Below are positions 1 to 6,294 of a DNA stretch of 10,270 nt, piece after piece. The notes under the pieces are model-generated. The model did no database searches and had not been told where the DNA came from. It saw only the letters and a program-made list of their open reading frames with translations. Source of the stretch: an uncultured Campylobacter sp. (GTDB taxonomy: Bacteria; Campylobacterota; Campylobacteria; Campylobacterales; Campylobacteraceae); NCBI RefSeq assembly GCF_938015785.1, contig NZ_CALLWC010000074.1, forward strand, positions 1-10,270, in the 5' to 3' direction. Both the position numbers and the translations under genes were made by a program. Positions within the stretch are counted from its first letter, which is position 1; each line of letters begins with the position of its first letter.

Positions 1-106
1 CAAAAATGGTACGAATAAATTATAAATTATAATAAAAACTATATAAATAAAACTTAAATTTAGCCCGTAAAATAATATATCGGACGGAATTATAGCGGAA
101 TTTCGA

Positions 107-112
107 TATAAT
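107..112 (+). promoter_or_regulatory. Probable sigma-70 -10 box for thiD
   Basis: A perfect TATAAT lies about 25 bases upstream of the thiD start codon, preceded by the AT-rich stretch that fills bases 1-106. Campylobacter promoters typically rely on the -10 box and periodic AT-rich upstream DNA with no clear -35, which fits here. The 5' leader would be about 20 bases, leaving no room for a TPP riboswitch, and I see no riboswitch-like structure. Bases 1-106 contain no supported gene. Confidence 0.55.
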
Positions 113-137
113 CGCGCTAAAATTTTAAAGGCTTTTT

Positions 138-1247
138 ATGAAAAGAATTCTTACTATCGCGGGTTCGGATAGCGGCGGCGGTGCCGGCATCCAAGCCGAT
201 ATCAAGACGATTAGCGCGCATAAGATGTTTGCTATGAGCGCTATTACGGCGCTTACGGCGCAAAATTCGCGCGGCGTATTCGGCGTGTTGGACGTTTCGC
301 CGCATTTTGTGGAGGCGCAGCTCGATGCGATTTTTAGCGACATCTTTCCGGACGCCGTTAAAATCGGAATGATCTCCAATGAGGGGGTTGCCGAAGCCAT
401 CGCAAAGAGCCTGGGCAAGCACGGCGCGAAAAACGTCGTTTTAGATCCCGTGATGGTCGCTACTAGCGGCGGAGTTTTGATGAAACAAAGCGCGCTGCAT
501 GCGCTAAAATATAAGCTCGCCCCCGCCGCGGAGATTATCACGCCCAACGTGCGCGAAGCAGAGGTTTTGGCGGAGATGAAAATTTTAAGCTTAGCCGATA
601 TGCGCGCTGCTGCAGTTAAAATTTCGCAGTTTTTCGGTGGCGCGATTTTGATTAAAGGCGGCGATCTGACGGGCGCGAGCGCGACTTGCATTGCGGCGGA
701 AGCGGGCGCGGCGGATACGGCGCAAAATTTTAAAGTCTTATTGCGCGAGATGGGCGAAAATGGCGCACGCGAAAATTCTGCGAGCTCGACGAAGAGCGCG
801 GATTTCGCGGAGGAAAATTTTACTAGCGAATGTGAAATTTTAACGGCGAGCACGGAGCCTTCTTTTGAACAAAATTTATCCGCAGCCTCCCTAGGCGCTG
901 GTTTTAAACCGAGCGGCGAGGGAGGGGATTTGACAAATTTAGCGATCGATATTTTGTACGAAAACGGCAAATTTCATGAGTTTTCCGCATCCAAAGTAGC
1001 TACGAAAAACACCCACGGTACGGGCTGCACGCTCTCAAGCGCGATCGCGTGCGCGCTGGCGGCGGGGCTTAGCCTGCCCGCAGCCGTCGTCCATGCCAAG
1101 GGCTTCGTGCGCAGGGCGCTTGGTTGGGATGAGCAGATCGGGCACGGATGCGGCGCAATAGATCATTATTTTACGGTCCAAGATCCCTTCGGCGCGGACT
1201 TTGACGGATCTTGCGCGAACGAAATCAAAATCGTCTCTCGAGACTAA
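138..1247 (+). CDS. thiD: Hydroxymethylpyrimidine/phosphomethylpyrimidine kinase (ThiD) with large internal insert
   Basis: Cytoplasmic ribokinase-fold enzyme of thiamine biosynthesis that phosphorylates 4-amino-5-hydroxymethyl-2-methylpyrimidine and then its monophosphate, giving HMP-PP for coupling to the thiazole. The N-terminal AGSDSGGGAGIQADIKT block (about residues 8-24) is the ThiD signature. DPVMVATSG follows near residue 101, ILIKGGDL ends at residue 177, and the C-terminal NTHGTGCTLSSA (291-302) holds the GTGC anion-hole/catalytic-base motif at 294-297. The start is supported by an AAAGG sequence about 6 bases upstream of the ATG and a TATAAT box before that. The protein is 369 residues; the family is usually about 260-280. 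The excess is mainly a polar, Ala/Ser/Glu-rich stretch (about 179-266) between the KGGDL strand and the conserved DILYENGKFHEF strand (271-282), plus a short C-terminal tail. No other thi gene is adjacent. Identity is secure; full activity with the insert is not proven. Confidence 0.93.
   Translation: MKRILTIAGSDSGGGAGIQADIKTISAHKMFAMSAITALTAQNSRGVFGVLDVSPHFVEAQLDAIFSDIFPDAVKIGMISNEGVAEAIAKSLGKHGAKNVVLDPVMVATSGGVLMKQSALHALKYKLAPAAEIITPNVREAEVLAEMKILSLADMRAAAVKISQFFGGAILIKGGDLTGASATCIAAEAGAADTAQNFKVLLREMGENGARENSASSTKSADFAEENFTSECEILTASTEPSFEQNLSAASLGAGFKPSGEGGDLTNLAIDILYENGKFHEFSASKVATKNTHGTGCTLSSAIACALAAGLSLPAAVVHAKGFVRRALGWDEQIGHGCGAIDHYFTVQDPFGADFDGSCANEIKIVSRD
657..935 (+). other. 88-codon insert inside thiD, flanked by GGDLT-coding repeats
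   Basis: The pentapeptide GGDLT occurs at residues 174-178, at its normal ThiD position, and again at 262-266, just before the next conserved strand. The two 15-base stretches (657-671 and 921-935) match at 11 of 15 positions and are exactly 88 codons apart. Removing one unit would leave a protein of 281 residues, close to normal ThiD length. The intervening peptide is low complexity and rich in A, S, E, T and N, with two cysteines, and its DNA repeats AAAATTT-like words. It resembles a disordered surface loop, not a folded domain. Whether the flanking repeat reflects a duplication or is chance is not settled. Confidence 0.6.
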
Positions 1248-1611
1248 AATTTCAAGCGCTCGTTGAAATCCCCGCATTCGTAAAATTCCAAAATTCCGCT
1301 GCTATTAAATTTAACCTAGCGGCACGAGATCGTCCAAATGGCTCGTCGCGACTTGTGATAAACGGCGGGATTGCGCGGCTAAAAAGCGTGCGCTACGGGG
1401 ATATGCATACTTAAAATTTTTAGTTGATTTTTAGGCATCATAATCCGCGTAGAATTTTTGAATTTTATTGTAGGGTTCGCGTTGCAAGTTAGGGCTTTCC
1501 TTATTTGCCTTATGCTATAGCTCTGCTTCGTGGCATTGTTAAATTTGCGTTATTTCTTATAGGTCTTTATGTGCGAAAAAAGTGGATTATAAATATAAAC
1601 TAGTCATTCAT

Positions 1612-1728
1612 TCACTGCTCGCGTTGCTCAAGGTAGATGCATCGCATTGTATGTCCGACCATTGCGCTATACTTGCCGCAGCATTGCGTCCTTGCTGCGA
1701 ACTTAGCGATCCATGCCTGTCGTCTCAT
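1612..1728 (-). other. Short Arg/Cys-rich minus-strand frame, probable repeat or decayed sequence
   Basis: Read on the minus strand, an ATG at 1728 opens a 38-codon frame (MRRQAWIAKFAARTQ...) ending with TGA at 1612-1614. It has no Shine-Dalgarno sequence in front, and the frame stays open upstream of the ATG for several codons, so it does not look like a designed small gene. It contains three cysteines, six arginines and no hydrophobic segment. Next to it, at about 1390-1540 on the same strand, another start-less frame is readable (containing KFNNATKQSYSIRQIRKAL). Together they resemble fragments of a dispersed intergenic element or of decayed genes. A coding role is unlikely but not excluded. 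Confidence 0.3.
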
Positions 1729-1772
1729 ATTCGCTGAGCTTACTAAAATTCCAAATTTTCTAGCAAAAGAGT

Positions 1773-1778
1773 TATAAT
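1773..1778 (+). promoter_or_regulatory. Probable -10 box for the MFS gene
   Basis: A perfect TATAAT lies 31 bases upstream of the MFS start codon, with T-rich DNA (CAAATTTTC) about 15 bases further up. The predicted leader is about 25 bases and contains an AGGA ribosome binding site at 1799-1802. Confidence 0.5.
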
Positions 1779-1809
1779 GGCTAAAATTACGTAAATTTAG
1801 GAATTTAAA

Positions 1810-2961
1810 ATGCGCTGCAAAAAAGGACTACTACCCTTAATCATCGCCTCGGGGACAATCTCTGCCGCAGATAACTGGATCGCATCGCTACTACTACCTA
1901 GCATCGCAGATACGTTTGGGGTGCAGGTAAGCGCCGCCTCCGCAGTTTTGACGGCATATCTGATCCCCTATGGCTTACTTCAGCCGGTTTACGGACATCT
2001 TAGCGATCGCTACGGCAGAGGTAAAATTTTAATCTCGCTAATGCTTTTTTTGGCGATATTTACGCTTCTTTGCTCTACTGCAAAAAGTTTAGCGTGGCTT
2101 GTTTTATTTCGTTTTTGCACGGGATGCGCGGCGGCGGGTATAATCGCCGTCTGCCTCGGCGTTATAGGCGATGCATATGACGATAAGGATAGACAAAAAA
2201 TCGTAGCGATATTTCTGGGTTCGGTATTTTTAGGGCAGGGGCTGAGTGCGGCTTTAGGCGGATGGGCAGTGGCTAGATTTTCTTGGAGGGAGATATTTTT
2301 AGCCTTTTCTGCGCTGTCTGCAGTATCTTTCGTATCACTATTTACGCTAAATTTCAAAGACGCTCCGAAAAATGGAGGCGAAAGCTTTGTAAAATCCCTA
2401 GCCAGCTTGCGCGGCGATGCTGCGCTTTTGAGAAGTTATTTTTTGGCTTTATGTAACGGCGCAATCGTGCTTGGGGCGTATTCATTCATAGGTGCTTATC
2501 TGCTTAAAAAGCTGGGTTTGAGCTCAAATTTCGCCGGAGCTTGCCTTATGCTTTACGGCGTCGCTTGCTTTTTGGCAGGAAACGCTGCTAGATATTTAAA
2601 AGAGAAATTGCCGCTAAAAGAAATTCTATCCCTCGGCTTTTTGGCGTCCGCTTCGGCACTGTGCCTTTTGGCGAGTTGCTTCGCTGCCACCGTATATGTA
2701 GGGACGTTTTTGCTGGGATTTGGCTATGTTTGCGCGCAGTCCGTCCTAGCAAGCGCGGCACTTCGTTGTGGCTCCGCCAAGGGTCTATCCTCCGGGATCA
2801 TAGGCACGGCGATATTTTTCGGAGGCGGCATCGGTACTGCCGTAGGTGGCAAGGCGCTTGAATATTTAAGCTACCAAGGGCTATTTTGCGGCTTTGCCGC
2901 GTTAGCCGCCGCGCTGCTGATTTTTTACCGTGCAAGCTTTAAGGGCACGCGAGAAATTTAA
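1810..2961 (+). CDS. Major facilitator superfamily transporter
   Basis: Inner-membrane secondary transporter of 383 residues with about 12 predicted helices, the standard MFS size. Helices fall roughly at 8-30, 43-62, 73-92, 95-119, 131-153, 157-178, 209-230, 240-258, 268-288, 291-312, 325-346 and 355-375, with a central loop near 180-208. The loop between helices 2 and 3 carries the MFS motif A, GHLSDRYGRGK (62-72), and helix 1 has an acidic residue in ISAADNW (D21), as in drug/H+ antiporter members. An arginine-containing helix 4 (LFRFCTGCAAAG) resembles motif B. These features favour a proton-coupled exporter of the Bcr/CflA or DHA type, but the substrate cannot be read from sequence. The start follows AGGA with 7-base spacing. 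It is monocistronic: its own promoter lies upstream and a non-coding gap follows. No regulator gene is adjacent. Confidence 0.88.
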   Translation: MRCKKGLLPLIIASGTISAADNWIASLLLPSIADTFGVQVSAASAVLTAYLIPYGLLQPVYGHLSDRYGRGKILISLMLFLAIFTLLCSTAKSLAWLVLFRFCTGCAAAGIIAVCLGVIGDAYDDKDRQKIVAIFLGSVFLGQGLSAALGGWAVARFSWREIFLAFSALSAVSFVSLFTLNFKDAPKNGGESFVKSLASLRGDAALLRSYFLALCNGAIVLGAYSFIGAYLLKKLGLSSNFAGACLMLYGVACFLAGNAARYLKEKLPLKEILSLGFLASASALCLLASCFAATVYVGTFLLGFGYVCAQSVLASAALRCGSAKGLSSGIIGTAIFFGGGIGTAVGGKALEYLSYQGLFCGFAALAAALLIFYRASFKGTREI

Positions 2962-3021
2962 TGCTTCGCGACAATAGAAAATTTAAAATTAAATATACTT
3001 CGCTGTCGAGAAATTACCTAA

Positions 3022-3240
3022 AATTACGCTATTTCAGGGCGCCGCATTGGCATCGTCATAAATATCGCGGTGCATTGCATCACGCTGCCGCTTTTTCAGC
3101 TTCCGTGGTATGAGTTCGTTTCGGGATTTTTTGGGCACGTGGTTTGGTTTTGGGCGATCGAAGTATTCCGCTGCGATTTGCGAAATTGCGCGGCGGGTGA
3201 GCCCGATCCCGCGGACCGCTCGGGCGCTTCGCTCTTCTAG
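3022..3240 (+). pseudogene. Start-less remnant, membrane-protein-like C-terminus
   Basis: After an in-frame stop at 3019-3021, a 72-codon frame stays open to TAG at 3238-3240 without an ATG or a plausible ribosome binding site. It encodes a hydrophobic, aromatic-rich segment (VINIAVHCITLPLFQLPWYE followed by FVSGFFGHVVWFWAIEVF, about two membrane helices) and then a polar tail with CDLRNC. Ordered hydrophobic-then-polar composition and normal host-like GC content suggest the end of a former small membrane protein, with the strong terminator just behind it in the expected place. I do not recognise the family. It could instead be a chance frame in GC-rich DNA. Confidence 0.35.
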
Positions 3241-3248
3241 CTAAATTT

Positions 3249-3288
3249 GGAATTCCGCCCCGTTTAGTGCGGAATTCCATCATTTTTT
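3249..3288 (+). terminator. Rho-independent terminator
   Basis: A perfect 10-bp stem, GGAATTCCGC (3249-3258) with GCGGAATTCC (3269-3278), extended by one T-A pair, encloses a 10-base loop and is followed by six T residues at 3283-3288. It ends transcription from the MFS gene or the remnant before the esterase operon. Because it lies here, an upstream in-frame ATG at 3267, inside the loop, cannot be the esterase start. Confidence 0.85.
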
Positions 3289-3328
3289 ATAAACGCAGTA
3301 AAATCACGATAAATTTTTATGTTAAAAT

Positions 3329-3334
3329 TATGAT
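3329..3334 (+). promoter_or_regulatory. Possible -10 box for the esterase operon
   Basis: TATGAT lies 25 bases before the esterase start codon and downstream of the terminator, preceded by a T-rich run (AAATTTTTATG). The position is right for a Campylobacter promoter, but the AT-rich background makes other hexamers possible. Confidence 0.4.
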
Positions 3335-3349
3335 TAATAAAATTTCAAA

Positions 3350-3354
3350 AGGAG
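3350..3354 (+). promoter_or_regulatory. Ribosome binding site fixing the esterase start
   Basis: AGGAG ends 5 bases before the ATG at 3360. This selects the start that gives a clean signal peptide over the in-frame ATGs at 3267 (within the terminator loop) and about 3327, neither of which has a comparable site. Confidence 0.8.
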
Positions 3355-3359
3355 CGGCA

Positions 3360-4943
3360 ATGAAATATAAAATTTTAGTTGCGGCCTTTACGGCTACTTT
3401 GGGCTTACAGGGAGCGCTTGCGAGCGATTTTGACGAGCGGGCTTGCGCGGCGCTAAAGGGCACGAAAATTTACGATACAAAGATCAGTAAAGCGATCTGG
3501 AATCAAAGCGGCGAAATCAGCGCCGATAAGATGTCTGCGCTAACGGGAGGCGCCAAAAAGACGCTAAAAGCAGCGCCGCACTGTATAATTCAAGGCGAGA
3601 TAGCCTCGCGCACGGGCTCGGACGGCAAGCATTACGGCATAAAATTTGAGCTGCGCTTGCCAGGCGACTGGAACGGCAAGCTGCTATTTCAGGGCGGAGG
3701 CGGTTTGGACGGCTTTGTAGCGCCGGCTCTTGGCGCCGTGCCTATCCGCACTAGCACCGCAACGCCCGCGCTTATGAGGGGCTACGCAGTCGTCACGACC
3801 GATTCGGGACATCCTACGCCTACGCCCGAGTTCGGACTTGAGCAACAGGCGCGGTTAGATTATGCATATCAGGCCATCGGCAAGGTCGCGAGCGTCTCAA
3901 AGCAGCTGATTTTTGCGGCGTATAAAAAAGCGCCAGCGCACAGCTACTTTATGGGCTGCTCAAACGGCGGACGCTCGGCTCTGATGGCGGCGCAGAGGTA
4001 TCCGCTGGAATTTGACGGCGTAATTGCGGCAAATCCGGGTTTTAGGCTTTCGCGCGCGGCGATCGCGGAGCAGTGGGATAACTGGCAGCTTATGAAGATC
4101 GCGCCTAAAAACGCCGCAGGGGAGAAAATTTTTGCAAACGCCCTTACGCAGGAGGATTTGGATAAGCTAAGCAGGGCGGTTCTGGATAAATGCGATGCGC
4201 TAGACGGCCTAAAAGACGGAATCATCGGCGCTTGGGAGCGTTGCGAGTTTGATCCTAGCGGACTTGATCTAGCTAAAGAAAAAATTTCTGTGATAAAGGC
4301 GATATTTGAGGGCGCAAAAAACAGCAAGGGCGAGCAAATTTACAGCGGCTGGTTTTACGATGCCGGAGTAAATCAGCCCGGCTGGCGCATGTGGAAGCTT
4401 GGCGACTCGCAAACGGCAGAGCCAAATGCTAGAAATATCGTGCTCTCGAAAGGTTCGATGAATTATTATTTCTTGACGCCGCCGCAACCGGAGTTTGATC
4501 TGATGAGCTTTGATTTCGATAAGGACGTAGAGCGAACGTTCGAGACCGCGGCGATAAACGATGCGATTTCGACCAAGCTAGATAGCTTCCGCGCTAACGG
4601 CGGTAAACTCATCATCGTAACGGGCGTCTCCGATCCCGTATTTTCGGCGATGGATCAGCGCGATTGGTTCAAAAAGCTAGTGGAAACCAACGCGAATGCG
4701 GACGAATTTGCGCGATTTTTTGCATTACCTGGGATGAATCACTGCGGCGGCGGTAACGGCATCGATGACGTCGATCCGCTAAGCGCGCTTGAAGCGTGGC
4801 GCGAGCAGGGAACGGCTCCATCTAGTCTGCTAGGCAAAAGCACGAGTCGCGCGGGCAAGCAGATCCCGATTTGCGCGTATCCTAAAGTGGCTACCTACGT
4901 AGGCGGCGACGAAAATAACGCGAGTAGCTTTGAGTGCAGATAA
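3360..4943 (+). CDS. Exported tannase/feruloyl esterase family protein
   Basis: A 527-residue secreted serine hydrolase of the tannase/feruloyl esterase family (Pfam tannase), whose members cleave esters of gallic, ferulic or chlorogenic acid and related aromatic acids. Residues 1-21 form a signal peptide ending ALA before SDFDE, so the enzyme is predicted to be periplasmic or exported. All family hallmarks are visible: the nucleophile motif GCSNGGR with C200-S201; the lid calcium-binding pattern CDALDGLKDG to C295 (278-295); the acid D425 in GVSDPVF; and H461-C462 in GMNHCGGG. The paired C200 and C462 give the CS-D-HC arrangement in which a disulfide joins the residues next to Ser and His. 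Length and motif order are typical, so it should be active. The substrate is not determinable from sequence. It is followed 21 bases later by a lipoprotein gene with its own ribosome binding site, probably one operon. Confidence 0.9.
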   Translation: MKYKILVAAFTATLGLQGALASDFDERACAALKGTKIYDTKISKAIWNQSGEISADKMSALTGGAKKTLKAAPHCIIQGEIASRTGSDGKHYGIKFELRLPGDWNGKLLFQGGGGLDGFVAPALGAVPIRTSTATPALMRGYAVVTTDSGHPTPTPEFGLEQQARLDYAYQAIGKVASVSKQLIFAAYKKAPAHSYFMGCSNGGRSALMAAQRYPLEFDGVIAANPGFRLSRAAIAEQWDNWQLMKIAPKNAAGEKIFANALTQEDLDKLSRAVLDKCDALDGLKDGIIGAWERCEFDPSGLDLAKEKISVIKAIFEGAKNSKGEQIYSGWFYDAGVNQPGWRMWKLGDSQTAEPNARNIVLSKGSMNYYFLTPPQPEFDLMSFDFDKDVERTFETAAINDAISTKLDSFRANGGKLIIVTGVSDPVFSAMDQRDWFKKLVETNANADEFARFFALPGMNHCGGGNGIDDVDPLSALEAWREQGTAPSSLLGKSTSRAGKQIPICAYPKVATYVGGDENNASSFECR

Positions 4944-4964
4944 AATTTATTTAAAGGAGTAAAG

Positions 4965-5447
4965 ATGAGAGGTAAAATTTTAATCGCGGCCTTTGTGGCG
5001 GTGCTTTTGTGCGGCTGCGCGACGCACGATGCAAAGCTAGGCAAGGAGGCGGATAAGAGGAGCGAAGGCGCGGCTACGGACTGCGGCGCTAGTGAGGGCG
5101 TCTGCAAGGTGCCCGCAGTGCAGGGGTCGATGGTAGGCGGCGGCACGGATGAGCACGGCTGCTTGGTTGCCGCGGGGCAGAGCTTTTCAAAGATCAAGAA
5201 TGGCTGCGTGCAGGTTTTTGATGTCGCGGACGTGAGGCTGGACGACCCTGATAACGCTACGCTTGCGATCTACGGGATATTTTCCGCGGATAAAAGCAGG
5301 GTAGAAATCTTTTGGGCGAGCTTGCCGCAGAGCGAAATTTTAAGCAAAGTTAAGGGTGGCTGCTACGTCTCGAAGGACGGCAAAATTTCGCTGCTAAAAA
5401 GCGGCAAGAGCTATAAGATCCACAGAAAACAGCGGGTGAAATTTTAA
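4965..5447 (+). CDS. Small cysteine-containing lipoprotein of unknown function
   Basis: A 160-residue predicted lipoprotein. A short basic-hydrophobic leader (MRGKILIAAFVAVLLCGC) ends in an L-C-G-C lipobox with lipidated C18. D22 is not at position +2, so outer-membrane sorting is possible. The mature part has a polar linker and then five cysteines at 40, 47, 66, 81 and 133, enough for two disulfides. The central block GGGTDEHGCLVAAGQSFSKI (58-77) ending at C81 is followed by an acidic segment and a beta-like region (LAIYGIFSADKSRVEIFWAS), then a basic tail ending in KQRVKF. This resembles a recurring type of uncharacterised bacterial lipoprotein with a GC...AG(Y/Q)...C(I/V)..F pattern, but I cannot name a family. 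AAGGAG precedes the ATG. Its position 21 bases after the esterase suggests co-transcription and possibly a shared envelope role. Confidence 0.75.
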   Translation: MRGKILIAAFVAVLLCGCATHDAKLGKEADKRSEGAATDCGASEGVCKVPAVQGSMVGGGTDEHGCLVAAGQSFSKIKNGCVQVFDVADVRLDDPDNATLAIYGIFSADKSRVEIFWASLPQSEILSKVKGGCYVSKDGKISLLKSGKSYKIHRKQRVKF

Positions 5448-5498
5448 GTCAGCCAAATTTCGCGCGCCGCGGAGAAATTTAATCCAAACGCGCCAGGA

Positions 5499-5522
5499 CT
5501 TAGGCCTGCTCAGCAGGCTAAG
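5499..5522 (+). terminator. Hairpin after the esterase-lipoprotein operon
   Basis: CTTAG/CTAAG and CCTGC/GCAGG pair into a 10-bp stem with one bulged G (5504) and a TCA loop. It sits 52 bases after the lipoprotein stop and before the next ribosome binding site. There is no T-run behind it, so it may act as a weak or Rho-assisted terminator, or as an mRNA 3'-end stabiliser. Confidence 0.4.
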
Positions 5523-5597
5523 ACGTAAATTTAGGGCAAATCAATACCAAGCTGATTCGATTATTCGCGGTATCTGCCGTCTATAAAAATTTAATCA

Positions 5598-5603
5598 AAG
5601 GAG
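5598..5603 (+). promoter_or_regulatory. Ribosome binding site in front of an ATT codon
   Basis: AAGGAG lies 5 bases before ATT (5609-5611), the codon that starts the conserved flavin-reductase frame. The intact site shows that translation once began here. A single G-to-T change at 5611 would convert ATG to the observed ATT. Confidence 0.6.
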
Positions 5604-5608
5604 CAAAA

Positions 5609-6185
5609 ATTGAGGTCATAAAAGTAGATCTACAAAAATCATATCCCAAACCCAGGCGCGACTACGCTCGTATCGGCCAAATACGATGGCGACGTCAATG
5701 CGATGGCGATAACGTGGGCGCAGGCGCTTGACTACGACAAGGTTACCATCGTGCCGCACAACGGCTCATGCGCGGGGACGCTCATCGAAAAGAGCGGGTA
5801 TTTCGCCGTGCAGATCCCCACGGCCGCGCAGGCGGAGCTAGTTAGCGAGCTGGGCGCCGAGAACAACTCGCGCTTTGATAACGCGGACAAGATGAAAAAC
5901 GTGGAAATTTTTTATAAAGATGACTCCCGCGTACCGCTGATCGCGGGCTGCGCCGCATGGCTCGTTTGCAAGCGTATCCCCGAGCCTCATAACGAGCAGA
6001 GCTATGATCTTTTCATCGGCGAGGTCGTCGCGGCGTATGCGGACGAGCGGATATTTGACGGCGGACGCTGGCTGTTTGAAAAGATCCCTGACGAGCTAAA
6101 AACGCTTCACTACGTCGCCGGCGGTCGGTATTATCTGGACGGCAAAGCGGTAGATACCAAGCGCACGCCCATAAGCGGCGAATAA
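5609..6185 (+). pseudogene. Flavin-reductase-like (FMN-binding split barrel) gene, frameshifted and without ATG
   Basis: Remnant of a flavin reductase-like, DIM6/NTAB-type FMN-binding protein. From ATT 5609 the first frame reads (I/M)EVIKVDLQKSYPKP. The frame then has to slip by +1 within CCCAAACCCA (5645-5654) to continue as GATTLVSAKYDGDVNAMAITWAQALDYD, which is the family N-terminus in order (LxKSYxxxxPGxTxLVSTKYxGxxNxMxxxWxxPLxxDP). The joined reading is 191 codons, the usual size, and the rest (IVPHNGSCAGTLIEKSGYF, then the VQIPTAAQ block, an NNSRFDN segment and a late GGRYYLDGK) is intact to TAA 6185. Left alone, the downstream frame offers an ATG at 5703 giving 160 residues that lack the first strands and have no ribosome binding site. 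There are two lesions within about 45 bases of the start, but the body is undecayed, so inactivation is recent, or ATT initiation plus a +1 shift is used, or a base call is wrong. Confidence 0.72.
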
Positions 6186-6294
6186 ACCGCTCGCAAAATG
6201 CTGGCAAATTTGTAAATTTAAAACGAGCGCACGCGTGAATACGCGGCGAGCTTCGGTAAAATTTCAAACTAAAGAATCTAAAAAAGGATAAAAA

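Larger units (their letters stand above)
1248..1809. other. 562-bp gap without a convincing gene
   Basis: The gap separates thiD from the MFS gene. A weak 7-bp hairpin (ATTTCAA at 1249-1255 with TTGAAAT at 1263-1269) sits directly after the thiD stop but lacks a T-run. Bases 1270-1420 are still fairly GC-rich and carry only short uninformative frames. Bases 1420-1730 hold two minus-strand readable stretches with repeat-like or decayed character, described separately. The last 40 bases carry the promoter of the next gene. No tRNA cloverleaf, rRNA segment or IS end was seen. Confidence 0.6.

Noticed and set aside
1..137. TPP riboswitch upstream of thiD
   Set aside because: No conserved thi-box elements are visible, and the predicted transcript leader from the TATAAT at 107-112 is only about 20 bases.
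125..970. Long antisense reading frame of 281 codons opposite thiD
   Set aside because: It is a shadow of the GC-rich thiD codons: composition is Ala/Ser/Ile-rich with no recognisable domain, and thiD itself is unambiguous.
1211..1414. Plus-strand frame of 67 codons overlapping the thiD end
   Set aside because: No ribosome binding site, a start inside thiD, and no family-like pattern; best treated as a chance frame.
3267..3359. Upstream in-frame ATG adding 31 residues to the esterase
   Set aside because: It lies in the loop of the terminator at 3249-3288, has no ribosome binding site, and would bury the clean signal peptide that starts at 3360.
5645..5654. Phase-variable contingency tract controlling the flavin-reductase frame
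   Set aside because: Campylobacter contingency tracts are long homopolymers (usually seven or more G/C). Here there are only two CCC runs separated by AAA, so slippage-based phase variation is unlikely.
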